Positions 1 to 5,148 of a stretch of 5,642 nt of DNA are shown here, piece after piece. The stretch is from Actinomycetota bacterium (GTDB lineage: Bacteria > Actinomycetota > Actinomycetes > Streptosporangiales > Streptosporangiaceae), in the NCBI GenBank assembly GCA_003168295.1, contig PMST01000425.1:6317-11958 (forward strand), given 5' to 3'. A program made the position numbers and the translations under genes. The notes under the pieces are model-generated. The model did no database searches and was not told the origin of the DNA. It saw only the letters and a program-made list of their open reading frames with translations. Every line of letters begins with the position of its first letter. The first letter of the stretch is position 1.

Positions 1-1
1 C

Positions 2-322
2 GACGCCCCCGGGGCCTGGCACGGGTGGCGGCTGCTGGTCAGCGGCGCCGCGCTCAGCCTGGACGACCTCGCGGTGGGACTCGCCCTCGGGACGGTGCGG
101 TACCCGATCGTCTTGGCCGTGGCCCTGTTCGGGTTCATGAGCTTCGTCATGTCGATCATCGGACTGAAGCTGGGCGCGAAGCTAGGTACGGCGGCCGGCG
201 AACACGGCGAGGTCGCGGGCGCCATCGTGCTGATCGGCATCGCCGGCGCGATGGCGATGGGCTGGCTGTTACCCGGTCAGGAGGCGGGCGCGCCGCCGCA
301 CCTGACCAGCCGGTTATCCTGA
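2..322 (+). CDS. mntP: Manganese efflux pump MntP family, C-terminal part (5' end outside window)
   Basis: MntP is a small inner-membrane pump that exports Mn(2+) and so protects the cell from manganese excess. The frame is open from base 2 and gives 106 residues before TGA at 320-322. The segment SLDDLAVGLALG (about residues 19-30) matches the second Asp-containing transmembrane motif of the family (SLDAMAVGVGLA in E. coli, from memory). It is followed by two more hydrophobic segments (about residues 33-52 and 69-87), with GAIVLIGI matching GGLVLIGI near the E. coli C-terminus. A typical member has about 190 residues in six membrane segments, so roughly the last three are present here. The ATG at 74 lies inside the conserved motif and cannot be the true start. 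The gene ends 4 nt before the next reading-frame signal at 327. Family assignment is from sequence; metal specificity is inferred from the family. Confidence 0.85.
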   Translation, partial: DAPGAWHGWRLLVSGAALSLDDLAVGLALGTVRYPIVLAVALFGFMSFVMSIIGLKLGAKLGTAAGEHGEVAGAIVLIGIAGAMAMGWLLPGQEAGAPPHLTSRLS

Positions 323-326
323 CCTG

Positions 327-431
327 GTGCGTTTTGGCGTGCTCGGGGCACTGGCGGCCTGGACTGAGGACGCCAGGCTGGTCGAGGTTCGCGAGGCAAA
401 GGTCCGCGCCCTGCTGGCTGACCTCCTGCTC
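327..431 (+). pseudogene. Remnant of the N-terminus of an AfsR/SARP-type (BTAD) regulator
   Basis: From GTG 327 the translation begins MRFGVLGALAAWTEDARLVE and continues with EAKVRALLADLL. This closely resembles the first ~35 residues of many actinobacterial SARP/BTAD regulators (MRFGVLGPLAVWT..., then KVRALLADLLV...; recalled, not searched). The winged-helix DNA-binding domain that should follow (family pattern GRPVSADRLxDDLWG) is absent: after ADLL the sequence changes to LSGLVRSRAKDD. Codons up to about 440 mostly end in G or C, as expected for former coding sequence. No ribosome binding site precedes the GTG, which sits 4 nt after the mntP stop. The fragment is in frame with the small gene at 498-806, so a 159-residue fusion protein is formally possible, but I regard it as debris. 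Confidence 0.5.
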
Positions 432-437
432 AGCGGC

Positions 438-466
438 TTGGTGAGATCGCGGGCGAAAGATGATAT
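438..466 (+). promoter_or_regulatory. Possible promoter for the small metal-site protein gene
   Basis: TTGGTG (438-443) and TGATAT (461-466) are 17 nt apart, and the second lies about 30 nt upstream of the ATG at 498. This would put the transcript start near 473 and leave room for the ribosome binding site GAGGGAG at 486-492. If correct, it rules out the alternative start at 465. Matches to the -35 and -10 consensus are only partial (3 of 6 each), so this is a weak prediction. Confidence 0.3.
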
Positions 467-497
467 GCCTGGTTCCACGGACACCGAGGGAGCCCTG

Positions 498-806
498 ATG
501 ACGGTACCGCCGGAGTACAGCGAGGAAGAGCTGCTGCGGCAGCAGTACGGGGACGTGCGGCCGGCGGGTCGCGAGGACGAAGGCGAACGCGAGATCCGGG
601 AACACGACCGCGAGGACCGGGAGGTGGAGTATCTCGATCCGGAGGACAACGAGGCGCACGCCGCTGGCCAGGTGTGCGCGCGGTGCAAGTCGGTCATCAC
701 CGCGAGCCAGGATGCGCGGCGCCTGCCTGGTGGCCAGTGGGTCCACGAGGTGTGTCCGCCGGATCTTCGATGGCTGCTGCCGGAGGGTGAGCCGACGCCC
801 CGGTGA
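498..806 (+). CDS. Small charged hypothetical protein with CxxC / HxxC putative metal site
   Basis: The product has 102 residues and no function that I recognise. Its N-terminal two thirds (about residues 6-52) are very rich in Glu, Asp and Arg, hydrophilic and probably helical or disordered. The C-terminal part holds Cys60-x2-Cys63 and His83-x2-Cys86, separated by 19 residues that include RRLPGGQWVHEVCP. This spacing suggests a single zinc-binding knuckle or treble-clef/LIM-like half-site. There is no signal peptide or membrane segment, so it is probably cytoplasmic. ATG 498 is chosen because GAGGGAG at 486-492 sits 5 nt upstream. ATG 465 and GTG 327 keep the same frame but lack such a site, and the GTG would fuse an unrelated regulator fragment onto it. 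The codon pattern is clearly coding. Zinc binding is inferred from residue spacing only. A role in protein or nucleic-acid contact is possible but unproven. Confidence 0.7.
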   Translation: MTVPPEYSEEELLRQQYGDVRPAGREDEGEREIREHDREDREVEYLDPEDNEAHAAGQVCARCKSVITASQDARRLPGGQWVHEVCPPDLRWLLPEGEPTPR

Positions 807-843
807 CTGCCGCCTTCGCGCTACCGGGACACTGTGCCTGCCG

Positions 844-871
844 CCGGCCTGACCGGAGGGCAGTCAGCCGG
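844..871. terminator. Hairpin, candidate terminator downstream of the small metal-site gene
   Basis: CCGGCCTGAC (844-853) can pair with GTCAGCCGG (863-871) to give a 9-bp stem with one bulged C and a 9-nt loop. It starts 37 nt after the stop codon at 804-806. There is no T tract, which is common for terminators in high-GC actinobacteria. It could act on either strand. Confidence 0.45.
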
Positions 872-931
872 AGAAGGTGATCACCAGGCCCGTCCGGCCG
901 TCCGGTGAGGTCCTCGTCATACGCCGGGTCA

Positions 932-1048
932 TAGCCTGGGTGCATGGGGTACCTGCCAGTACCCGTCCAGGCTCTTGCCGTGGCCGCGGGGGCAGTACCC
1001 GAAGCCGCTCTCGGTGACATGCCAGTCCCAGCCCCTCTCCGGCCAGGG
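932..1048 (-). pseudogene. Possible remnant of an unidentified gene (coding-like, no start codon)
   Basis: On the minus strand the frame is open from the stop at 1081-1079 down to TGA at 931-929, but contains no ATG, GTG or TTG. Between about 1048 and 953 nearly every codon ends in G or C. The translation is rich in Trp, Tyr and Gly, for example HVTESGFGYCPRGHGKSLDG followed by YWQVPHAPRL, which is unusual for a shadow frame. Codon bias is lost in the last few codons before the stop. I do not recognise the family. This could be the inner piece of a gene whose start and end have been lost, or a chance effect in GC-rich DNA. The frame also runs through the iron box on its upstream side, which argues against a live gene starting there. 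Confidence 0.3.
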
Positions 1049-1061
1049 GCAAGATCCATCC

Positions 1062-1090
1062 TGGACAGTTAGGTAAGGCTAACCTAAGCT
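1062..1090 (+). promoter_or_regulatory. Predicted promoter of the siderophore-interacting protein gene
   Basis: TGGACA at 1062-1067 (five of six with the -35 consensus TTGACA) and TAAGCT at 1085-1090 are separated by 17 nt. The iron box occupies the spacer and the first bases of the -10 element, so a bound metal-loaded repressor would block RNA polymerase. The implied transcript start is near 1097, giving a leader of about 67 nt before ATG 1164. Confidence 0.55.
1069..1087. promoter_or_regulatory. DtxR/IdeR-type iron box
   Basis: TTAGGTAAGGCTAACCTAA matches the known 19-bp DtxR/IdeR operator TTAGGTTAGGCTAACCTAA at 18 of 19 positions; the only difference is A for T at position 7. It is a near-perfect palindrome about its central base. 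Family knowledge: Fe(2+)-loaded DtxR/IdeR binds such sites and represses iron-uptake genes, releasing them when iron is low. Its position inside the promoter of a siderophore reductase gene fits that role well. The regulator itself is not encoded in this window. Confidence 0.92.
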
Positions 1091-1163
1091 ATGAGGGTCG
1101 GCACCGCTGGACACACGCGGCGCTGCCGGCCTGCTGCTTGGCACGTTCAACGGAAAGGTGATG

Positions 1164-2000
1164 ATGAGCGAACCGACGACCACCCTGGCTGGCCGCCCCC
1201 GGCCGGCCCGCCCGCAGGCGGTTCTCGCCGTGCTGCACCGGGAGCGGCTCAGCCCGCACACGGTACGGATCACGGCCGGCGGGCCGGGCTTCGAGGCGCT
1301 GCGGATGAACGAGTTCACCGACAAGTACGCGAAGATCATCTTCGCTGACCCCGCTCTGGGCCTGACGCCGCCCTACGACCTGGCGGCCCTGCGGGACTCG
1401 CTGCCGCCCGGCCGGCAGCCGGTGACCCGCACCTACACTCTGCGGCGGGCCGACGCGGAGCGCCAGCACGTCGCGATCGACTTCGTGGTGCACGGCGACC
1501 AGGGAATCGCCGCGCCGTGGGCCGCGCATGCCGAGCCCGGCGACATCCTGACCCTGTCCGGTGCCGGCGGTGCTTACCGCCCGGATCCCGGCAGCGACTG
1601 GCACCTGTTCGCAGGCGATGAGTCGGCCCTGCCCGCGATCTGCTCCGCCCTGGACGCGCTGCCCGGCGATGCGCGCGGCATCGCCTATCTCGAGACGTCC
1701 GACCCCGGCGAGTACCTCGATGCGAGGCTGCCAGCCGGCGTGCAGGTCAGCTGGCTGCACCGGCCCGAGCCCGGCAGAGCGCCCCGGCTGCTCGCCGGCG
1801 CGCTGCTGGCCGGGCCCTGGCTCCCCGGCCGGGCCGACGTGTTCGCCCACGGGGAGCGGGAGTCAATGAAAGCGGTCCGCGCGGCCCTCAAAACCCGGCT
1901 CGGCCACGATGACCAGCTATCCCTGTCGGGCTACTGGGCATCCGGCCGGACCGAAGACGTGTTCCAGTCAGAGAAACGCCAGCCGATCGGGCAGATCTAG
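1164..2000 (+). CDS. Siderophore-interacting protein (FAD-dependent ferric-siderophore reductase)
   Basis: The product has 278 residues, a normal length for the cytoplasmic SIP/ViuB family, which uses FAD and NAD(P)H to reduce siderophore-bound Fe(3+) so that iron is released after uptake. An N-terminal FAD-binding barrel holds RTYTLR (89-94), the flavin-contacting RxYTxR motif, and the paired segment FVVHGDQGIAAPWA (107-120). The C-terminal SIP domain shows GDESALPAI (151-159), FAHGE, and the signature SGYWASGRTEDVFQSEK (255-271). Start choice: GGAAAGG (1152-1158) lies 5 nt before ATG 1164. In-frame ATG 1161 and GTG 1158 are too close to it or overlap it. The gene stands alone on the plus strand behind an iron-box promoter, with no siderophore transport or synthesis genes in the window. 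It is therefore probably induced by iron limitation and serves siderophore systems encoded elsewhere. The native siderophore cannot be told from sequence. Confidence 0.93.
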   Translation: MSEPTTTLAGRPRPARPQAVLAVLHRERLSPHTVRITAGGPGFEALRMNEFTDKYAKIIFADPALGLTPPYDLAALRDSLPPGRQPVTRTYTLRRADAERQHVAIDFVVHGDQGIAAPWAAHAEPGDILTLSGAGGAYRPDPGSDWHLFAGDESALPAICSALDALPGDARGIAYLETSDPGEYLDARLPAGVQVSWLHRPEPGRAPRLLAGALLAGPWLPGRADVFAHGERESMKAVRAALKTRLGHDDQLSLSGYWASGRTEDVFQSEKRQPIGQI

Positions 2001-2031
2001 CATCGCGGCCTCCCGGACAGGAGACGGTTGT

Positions 2032-2121
2032 GCAGCCCGGGAGCCGGGGCGGCCATGAGCCAGTGTCAGCTCGGCCTCGAAGGTCTTCCCGTTCCTGGTA
2101 CAGCAGCCCGGGACCGGGGCG
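2032..2121 (+). repeat. Short imperfect direct repeat between the SIP and SDR genes
   Basis: GCAGCCCGGGAGCCGGGGCG (2032-2051) recurs as GCAGCCCGGGACCGGGGCG (2103-2121), differing by one base deletion, with start points 71 bp apart. Both lie in the 157-bp space between two convergent genes. The second copy is part of a hairpin. Function unknown; it may be a duplicated terminator stem. Confidence 0.5.
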
Positions 2122-2125
2122 CTGC
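2103..2125. terminator. Candidate bidirectional terminator between convergent SIP and SDR genes
   Basis: GCAGC (2103-2107) pairs with GCTGC (2121-2125). The interior CCCGG/CCGGG can form an additional or alternative stem. It sits between the 3' ends of the plus-strand SIP gene (2000) and the minus-strand SDR gene (2158), where a shared terminator is expected. No T tract is present, so the call rests on position and pairing. Confidence 0.35.
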
Positions 2126-2157
2126 CTGGCGTGCCCGTCTTGACGATGGAACCTGTC

Positions 2158-2907
2158 TCAGACGGCGACCCGGCCGCCGTCGACCGGGAGCACGACACCG
2201 TGAGTGAATGCCGCCTCCGGCGAGGCGAGGTAGACGATGGCTGCGGCGATCTCCTGCGCGGTGCCCAGTCGCCTGGCCGGTGCGAGCGAGGCCAGGTATC
2301 CCTGCGCTTCGCGCATGCCTTCGGTGCCCTCGGTGCTGATCGGCCCCGGGGCAACGGCGTTGACGCGGATGCCCTTGGGCCCGAACTCCGCCGACCATGC
2401 CTTGGTTAGCAGTTCCAGCGCGGCCTTGGTCGAGCCGTAAAGTGCCATGCCGTCGAGCCCGAACCCGGCGACCATCGTCGAGACGTTGACGATGACTCCG
2501 GCGCCGCGCTCGGCCATGCCCGGGACCAGGGCGGCGGTGAGGAAGTATGGCACCTTGACGTTGAGCGCGAACAGTTCGTCGAACGCGGCTTCGGTCGTGT
2601 CGGCAGTAGGGCCAAAGGCACCGGACCCGGCGTTGTTGACCAGGATGTCCACGTGACCGAGCACCGCCTCGGCCGCGCCAGCCAGCTGAGTCGCGGACGC
2701 GGCGTCGCGCAGGTCGGCCGGGACGAAGTCCGCCCGGCCGCCGGCGGCCCGGATCGCCGCCACGGTTAGATCACCGCGGACTTTGTCGCGTCCCGATACC
2801 GCCACGTGAATCCCTGTCGCGGCGAGGGCGATCGCGGTTGCCCGGCCGATGCCGCTGGTGGCCCCGGTGACCAGCGCGGTTGACGGGCTGGAGATGGTCG
2901 AAGTCAT
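2158..2907 (-). CDS. Short-chain dehydrogenase/reductase (SDR family, classical type)
   Basis: The product is a 249-residue cytosolic NAD(P)-dependent oxidoreductase of the classical SDR family. It has the cofactor motif TGATSGIG (14-21), Arg40 in VSGRD (a basic residue that usually favours NADP(H)), Asp65 in PADLRD contacting adenine, NNAG (91-94), Asn116 in ALNVKVP, and the catalytic YGSTK (Tyr157, Lys161). The residue 13 positions before Tyr157, normally the catalytic Ser, is Thr144 in NVSTMVAG; the neighbouring Ser143 may substitute. The substrate is unknown. ATG 2907 is chosen because AGAGGAAG lies 8 nt upstream and the protein then begins like a normal SDR. A GTG at 2955 would add 16 residues translated from operator DNA. 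It is divergent from the TetR gene, and the intervening palindromes suggest direct control by that regulator. Confidence 0.92.
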   Translation of the reverse strand: MTSTISSPSTALVTGATSGIGRATAIALAATGIHVAVSGRDKVRGDLTVAAIRAAGGRADFVPADLRDAASATQLAGAAEAVLGHVDILVNNAGSGAFGPTADTTEAAFDELFALNVKVPYFLTAALVPGMAERGAGVIVNVSTMVAGFGLDGMALYGSTKAALELLTKAWSAEFGPKGIRVNAVAPGPISTEGTEGMREAQGYLASLAPARRLGTAQEIAAAIVYLASPEAAFTHGVVLPVDGGRVAV

Positions 2908-2925
2908 GCGAACCGCTTCCTCTAG

Positions 2926-2947
2926 TTTTGGCTTGAACAAGCCAATC
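2926..2947. promoter_or_regulatory. TetR-type operator 1 (palindrome)
   Basis: TTGGCTTG-AA-CAAGCCAA (2928-2945) is a perfect inverted repeat of 8-bp arms with a 2-bp centre, flanked on the left by TT. The same ten bases TTTTGGCTTG begin a second site 35 bp away. It overlaps the likely transcript start of the SDR gene (near 2938). Size and symmetry are typical of operators bound by TetR-family dimers. Confidence 0.75.
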
Positions 2948-2974
2948 CTGCGCACACTGTTTTTGGCTTGTCAA
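2945..2974 (-). promoter_or_regulatory. Predicted SDR promoter
   Basis: Read on the minus strand, TTGACA (2974-2969, a perfect -35 consensus) is followed after 18 nt by CAGGAT (2950-2945). The predicted transcript start is near 2938, about 30 nt before ATG 2907. The -35 element lies inside operator 2 and the start lies inside operator 1, so a bound TetR dimer at either site would block transcription. Confidence 0.5.
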
Positions 2975-2982
2975 GGCCAAAA
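2961..2982. promoter_or_regulatory. TetR-type operator 2 (imperfect palindrome)
   Basis: The site runs TTTTGGCTTG (2961-2970), TC, then AAGGCCAAAA (2973-2982). Eight of eleven symmetric positions pair about the centre at 2971/2972. It shares its left ten bases with operator 1. It ends about 16 nt before the regulator's start codon, so it probably covers the tetR-family gene's own promoter or leader as well as the SDR -35 element, which fits negative autoregulation. Confidence 0.7.
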
Positions 2983-2998
2983 TCGGTAAGGTGAGGTG

Positions 2999-3619
2999 AT
3001 GGCCACAGCAAACGCATCCGCCGGGCGGCTCACCCGTAAGGGGCTCGCGACGCGAGCGCGGATCGTGGCAGTCGCAGCGGAGCTGATGTTCCGCCACGGC
3101 GTAGCCGGCACCAGCAACGAAGACGTCCTCGCGGCCGCGCATGTCAGCAATTCGCAGCTGTACCACTACTTCCCCGACAAGAACGCGCTGGTGCACGCCG
3201 TGATCGAGCATCAAGCCGACGGGATCATCGACGGCCAGCGGCCGCTGCTCGACCAGTTGGACTCTCTCGCCGCGTTCCGGCAGTGGCGCGACATGCTTGT
3301 CGACCTGCAAAGACAACGGCACTGCGAGGGCGGGTGCCCGCTCGGGTCACTGTCCAGCGAACTTGCCGAGACCGACGAACCCGCCCGGACCGCGCTCGCC
3401 GCCAGCTTCGATCGCTGGGAAGCCCCGATCCGCAACGGGCTCCGGCGCATGCGAGATAGGGGCGAGCTGCAAGGCAACACCGATGTCGACCGGCTCGCGC
3501 TGGGAACCCTCGCTGCCCTGCAGGGTGGCTTGCTGCTCACCCAGGCCAAACGCGATACCGGTCCCCTCGAAGCGGCACTCGACCTCGCGATCGGTCAGAT
3601 CAGCTGCCACCTCACCTGA
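2999..3619 (+). CDS. TetR/AcrR-family transcriptional regulator (YxaF/LmrA-like C-terminal domain)
   Basis: The product has 206 residues. Residues 18-64 form the TetR DNA-binding domain, with the helix-turn-helix at TSNEDVLAAAHVSNSQLYHY (38-57) followed by FPDKNALV. The C-terminal ligand domain contains CEGGCPLGSLSSELAETD (109-126), a pattern typical of YxaF/LmrA-type TetR regulators that respond to hydrophobic drugs or flavonoid-like compounds (family knowledge, recalled). It is probably a dimeric repressor released by a small ligand. ATG 2999 is preferred, with AAGG (2988-2991) 7 nt upstream; GTG 2996 overlaps the second purine run. The gene is divergent from the SDR gene with 91 bp between starts and two related palindromes between them, so it probably represses both itself and the SDR. 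The ligand is likely the SDR substrate or a related compound. Confidence 0.93.
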   Translation: MATANASAGRLTRKGLATRARIVAVAAELMFRHGVAGTSNEDVLAAAHVSNSQLYHYFPDKNALVHAVIEHQADGIIDGQRPLLDQLDSLAAFRQWRDMLVDLQRQRHCEGGCPLGSLSSELAETDEPARTALAASFDRWEAPIRNGLRRMRDRGELQGNTDVDRLALGTLAALQGGLLLTQAKRDTGPLEAALDLAIGQISCHLT

Positions 3620-3664
3620 GGTCTGGAGGGTCAATATGCGTGCCTCGGCGCGGCCCATCCCGCC

Positions 3665-3683
3665 AGGACGCGCCGCGCGTCCT
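3665..3683. terminator. Bidirectional terminator hairpin between convergent genes
   Basis: AGGACGCG (3665-3672), loop CCG, CGCGTCCT (3676-3683) gives a perfect 8-bp stem. It lies between the stop of the TetR-family gene (3619) and the minus-strand methyltransferase gene, whose stop codon begins at 3685. There is no clear T tract. The outermost pair touches the methyltransferase stop codon. Confidence 0.6.
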
Positions 3684-4246
3684 CAGAAGATAAAGGGGAT
3701 CAGCATTTTCGTGGACTGCTGGTACTCCGGATAGGCGCTGGGGAAGAGCCTGGTCATATTGCGCTCCTCCACGAAGGCGCTGTAGATGAAGTACCCGCCG
3801 ATCAGTGCCACGGCGATCAGCCACCAGACGCTGACGGCGATCGCCGAGCCGATCAGCGCCAGCAGGATGCCGGCGTAAATCGGGTGCCGGATCGTCCGGT
3901 ACGGGCCGGATGTGACCAGCTCGGGGTCTTCCTTCGTGGACGTCGGCATTCCCCAGTTCCGGCCGAGGTAGATCCGCGCCCAGACGGCCAGTCCCAGGCC
4001 GAGGACCCAGATGGCGAGGCCAACGCCCCACAGGACCGGGTCTGTGACGTATCCGACGCCATGCCCCTTCAGCACCCGCAGCCGGACCAGGAGCACGACG
4101 ACCAGGATGAGCACCACCCGGACGCCCGCGAAGCGCGCCCAGTTGCCCCGCCCCCGCTGTCCCCGCTTGACCCCGGCGGATGCGGCGAACCAGCCCACCC
4201 AGAAGATGACCCAGCCCACGCCGATCACGATGTCAACCACTCGCAT
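3683..4246 (-). CDS. Isoprenylcysteine carboxyl methyltransferase (ICMT/PEMT-like) family membrane protein
   Basis: The product has 187 residues and is an integral membrane protein. Hydrophobic segments are at about 5-25, 42-59, 70-92 and 122-157 (the last probably a helical hairpin). The conserved C-terminal core has LGRNWG (94-99), ELVTSGPYRTIRHPIYAG (109-126, including the His121-Pro122 that marks the S-adenosylmethionine pocket of this fold), EER (160-162), FPSAYPEY (168-175) and a TKMLIPF tail. This is the arrangement of the ICMT/phospholipid methyltransferase superfamily. Bacterial members lack a prenylated CaaX protein partner, so the substrate is unknown; a lipid or small prenyl/thiol compound is possible. 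ATG 4246 is supported by GGAGGGG (4260-4254), 7 nt upstream. It begins 19 nt after the MerR-family gene's stop on the same strand, so the two are probably co-transcribed. Confidence 0.88.
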   Translation of the reverse strand: MRVVDIVIGVGWVIFWVGWFAASAGVKRGQRGRGNWARFAGVRVVLILVVVLLVRLRVLKGHGVGYVTDPVLWGVGLAIWVLGLGLAVWARIYLGRNWGMPTSTKEDPELVTSGPYRTIRHPIYAGILLALIGSAIAVSVWWLIAVALIGGYFIYSAFVEERNMTRLFPSAYPEYQQSTKMLIPFIF

Positions 4247-4265
4247 CGAAGTACCCCTCCGTTCG

Positions 4266-5108
4266 CTACCGGGCCCGCAGCGGGAAGGCGAAGTCGGCGC
4301 CGGCGCGCCTGCTGAGGTCGGTCACTGGCGCGGCGGTAGTCAGGAGGGTAACGCGCAGGGGCAGGTCACCGGACTGCCGCTGCTGCTCGGCCGCCCAGGC
4401 CGTGAACGAGTCCCCGATGAGCTGCTCCTGCGCCGCCGTCATCGGGTCCTGTGGCAGCTGAATGTAGGCCTCCTGGTGCGCAGGCTCGGTGCGCAGGGTG
4501 AGTCCGGGGAAACTGGCGGCGAGCTGGCCGGCTAGGTCCTGCGGCACCGGCCAGCAGAACTCCACCGGGCCGTCGCTGTCCTGGTTCACCTCCCCGTAGT
4601 AGATCAGGAACGCGGCCCCGGCGATGCCGTCTACCCGCGGCGTCGGGTGGGCCTTGATCATGCCGATGACCTCCTTGCCCAGGTCCCAGACTTCCTGCTC
4701 AGTGCTGGCATGCCGCAGCAGGCAGAGCAGGCTGCGGGCGGGGATATCGCGGACCTTGACCTCGTACATGACGTTCCTCTTTCCAGCCAGCCGGTCAACC
4801 AGGTAGCCGGCCAGGTCCCGGCGGGTACCATGATCGGCTTCCGCCCCTGACCAGTAAGCGCCGACTTGCGCCGCAGCGGCCTCCGGCTCCAGGCTGAGGA
4901 TCAGCTGGATCTGCGCCAGCGGCACTCCGATCTGGCGCAGCGACGCGACCAGCCGGGCGTTGTCCAGCTGACCGGCGGCATACCAGCGGTAACCAGAGTC
5001 CGGATCGACCTGGGCGGGCGGCAGCAGTCCCAGCTCGTCATACAGGCGCAGCGCCTTCGCCGACAGCCGGGACAGCCTGGCGAACTCACCGATGCTCATC
5101 AGGTTCAC
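4266..5108 (-). CDS. MerR-family regulator with GyrI-like effector-binding domain
   Basis: The product has 280 residues. Residues 4-75 are the MerR winged helix: MSIGEFARLSRLSAKALRLY, then DELGLLPPAQVDPDSGYRWY, then a second helical part with LRQIGVPLAQI. A helical linker (about 76-112) leads to a C-terminal GyrI/BmrR-like domain (about 114-275), with VRDIPARSLL, FLIYYGEV, CWPVP and RTEPAHQEAYIQL. Such proteins bind lipophilic or cationic compounds and activate transcription by twisting promoters with overlong spacers (known for BmrR and TipA). GTG 5108 is chosen because GAGGGAG (5121-5115) lies 6 nt upstream; ATG 5099 would be 15 nt away. The gene leads an apparent two-gene operon with the membrane methyltransferase. 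A promoter with a 19-nt spacer lies just upstream, which suggests positive autoregulation. The ligand is unknown. Confidence 0.93.
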   Translation of the reverse strand: MNLMSIGEFARLSRLSAKALRLYDELGLLPPAQVDPDSGYRWYAAGQLDNARLVASLRQIGVPLAQIQLILSLEPEAAAAQVGAYWSGAEADHGTRRDLAGYLVDRLAGKRNVMYEVKVRDIPARSLLCLLRHASTEQEVWDLGKEVIGMIKAHPTPRVDGIAGAAFLIYYGEVNQDSDGPVEFCWPVPQDLAGQLAASFPGLTLRTEPAHQEAYIQLPQDPMTAAQEQLIGDSFTAWAAEQQRQSGDLPLRVTLLTTAAPVTDLSRRAGADFAFPLRAR

Positions 5109-5148
5109 GGACGGCTCCCTCGTGCCGGGCCCACGTCCGGCTCTCCAG

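Noticed and set aside
156..746. Minus-strand open frame of 196 codons across the mntP end and the small metal-site gene
   Set aside because: It spans two plus-strand coding regions, lacks a ribosome binding site and family motifs, and has poor codon bias.
697..1059. Minus-strand open frame of 120 codons over the 807-1060 gap
   Set aside because: Its codon third positions are not G/C-biased in the part where the neighbouring frame (1048-953) is. It overlaps the small plus-strand gene and has no ribosome binding site.
1089..1850. Long minus-strand open frame (253 codons) opposite the siderophore-interacting protein gene
   Set aside because: It is the antisense shadow of a gene with clear family motifs. 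Its composition is typical of GC-rich reverse frames and no domain is recognisable.
1968..2157. Minus-strand peptide reading NGKTFEAELTLAHG between the SIP and SDR genes
   Set aside because: It looks protein-like for about 15 residues but codon bias is only moderate, no start with a ribosome binding site is present, and it extends into the SIP gene's 3' end.
2908..2955. Upstream GTG start at 2955 for the SDR gene
   Set aside because: It would translate operator 1 into 16 extra residues. ATG 2907 has a proper ribosome binding site and gives the usual SDR N-terminus.
2771..3322. Minus-strand open frame of 183 codons spanning the SDR/TetR intergenic region
   Set aside because: It covers the operators and the 5' halves of two well-identified genes in other frames and shows no domain.
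3612..4031. Second minus-strand frame inside the methyltransferase gene
   Set aside because: It overlaps the ICMT-like gene on the same strand in a shifted frame and reads as low-complexity Arg/Pro/Gly sequence.
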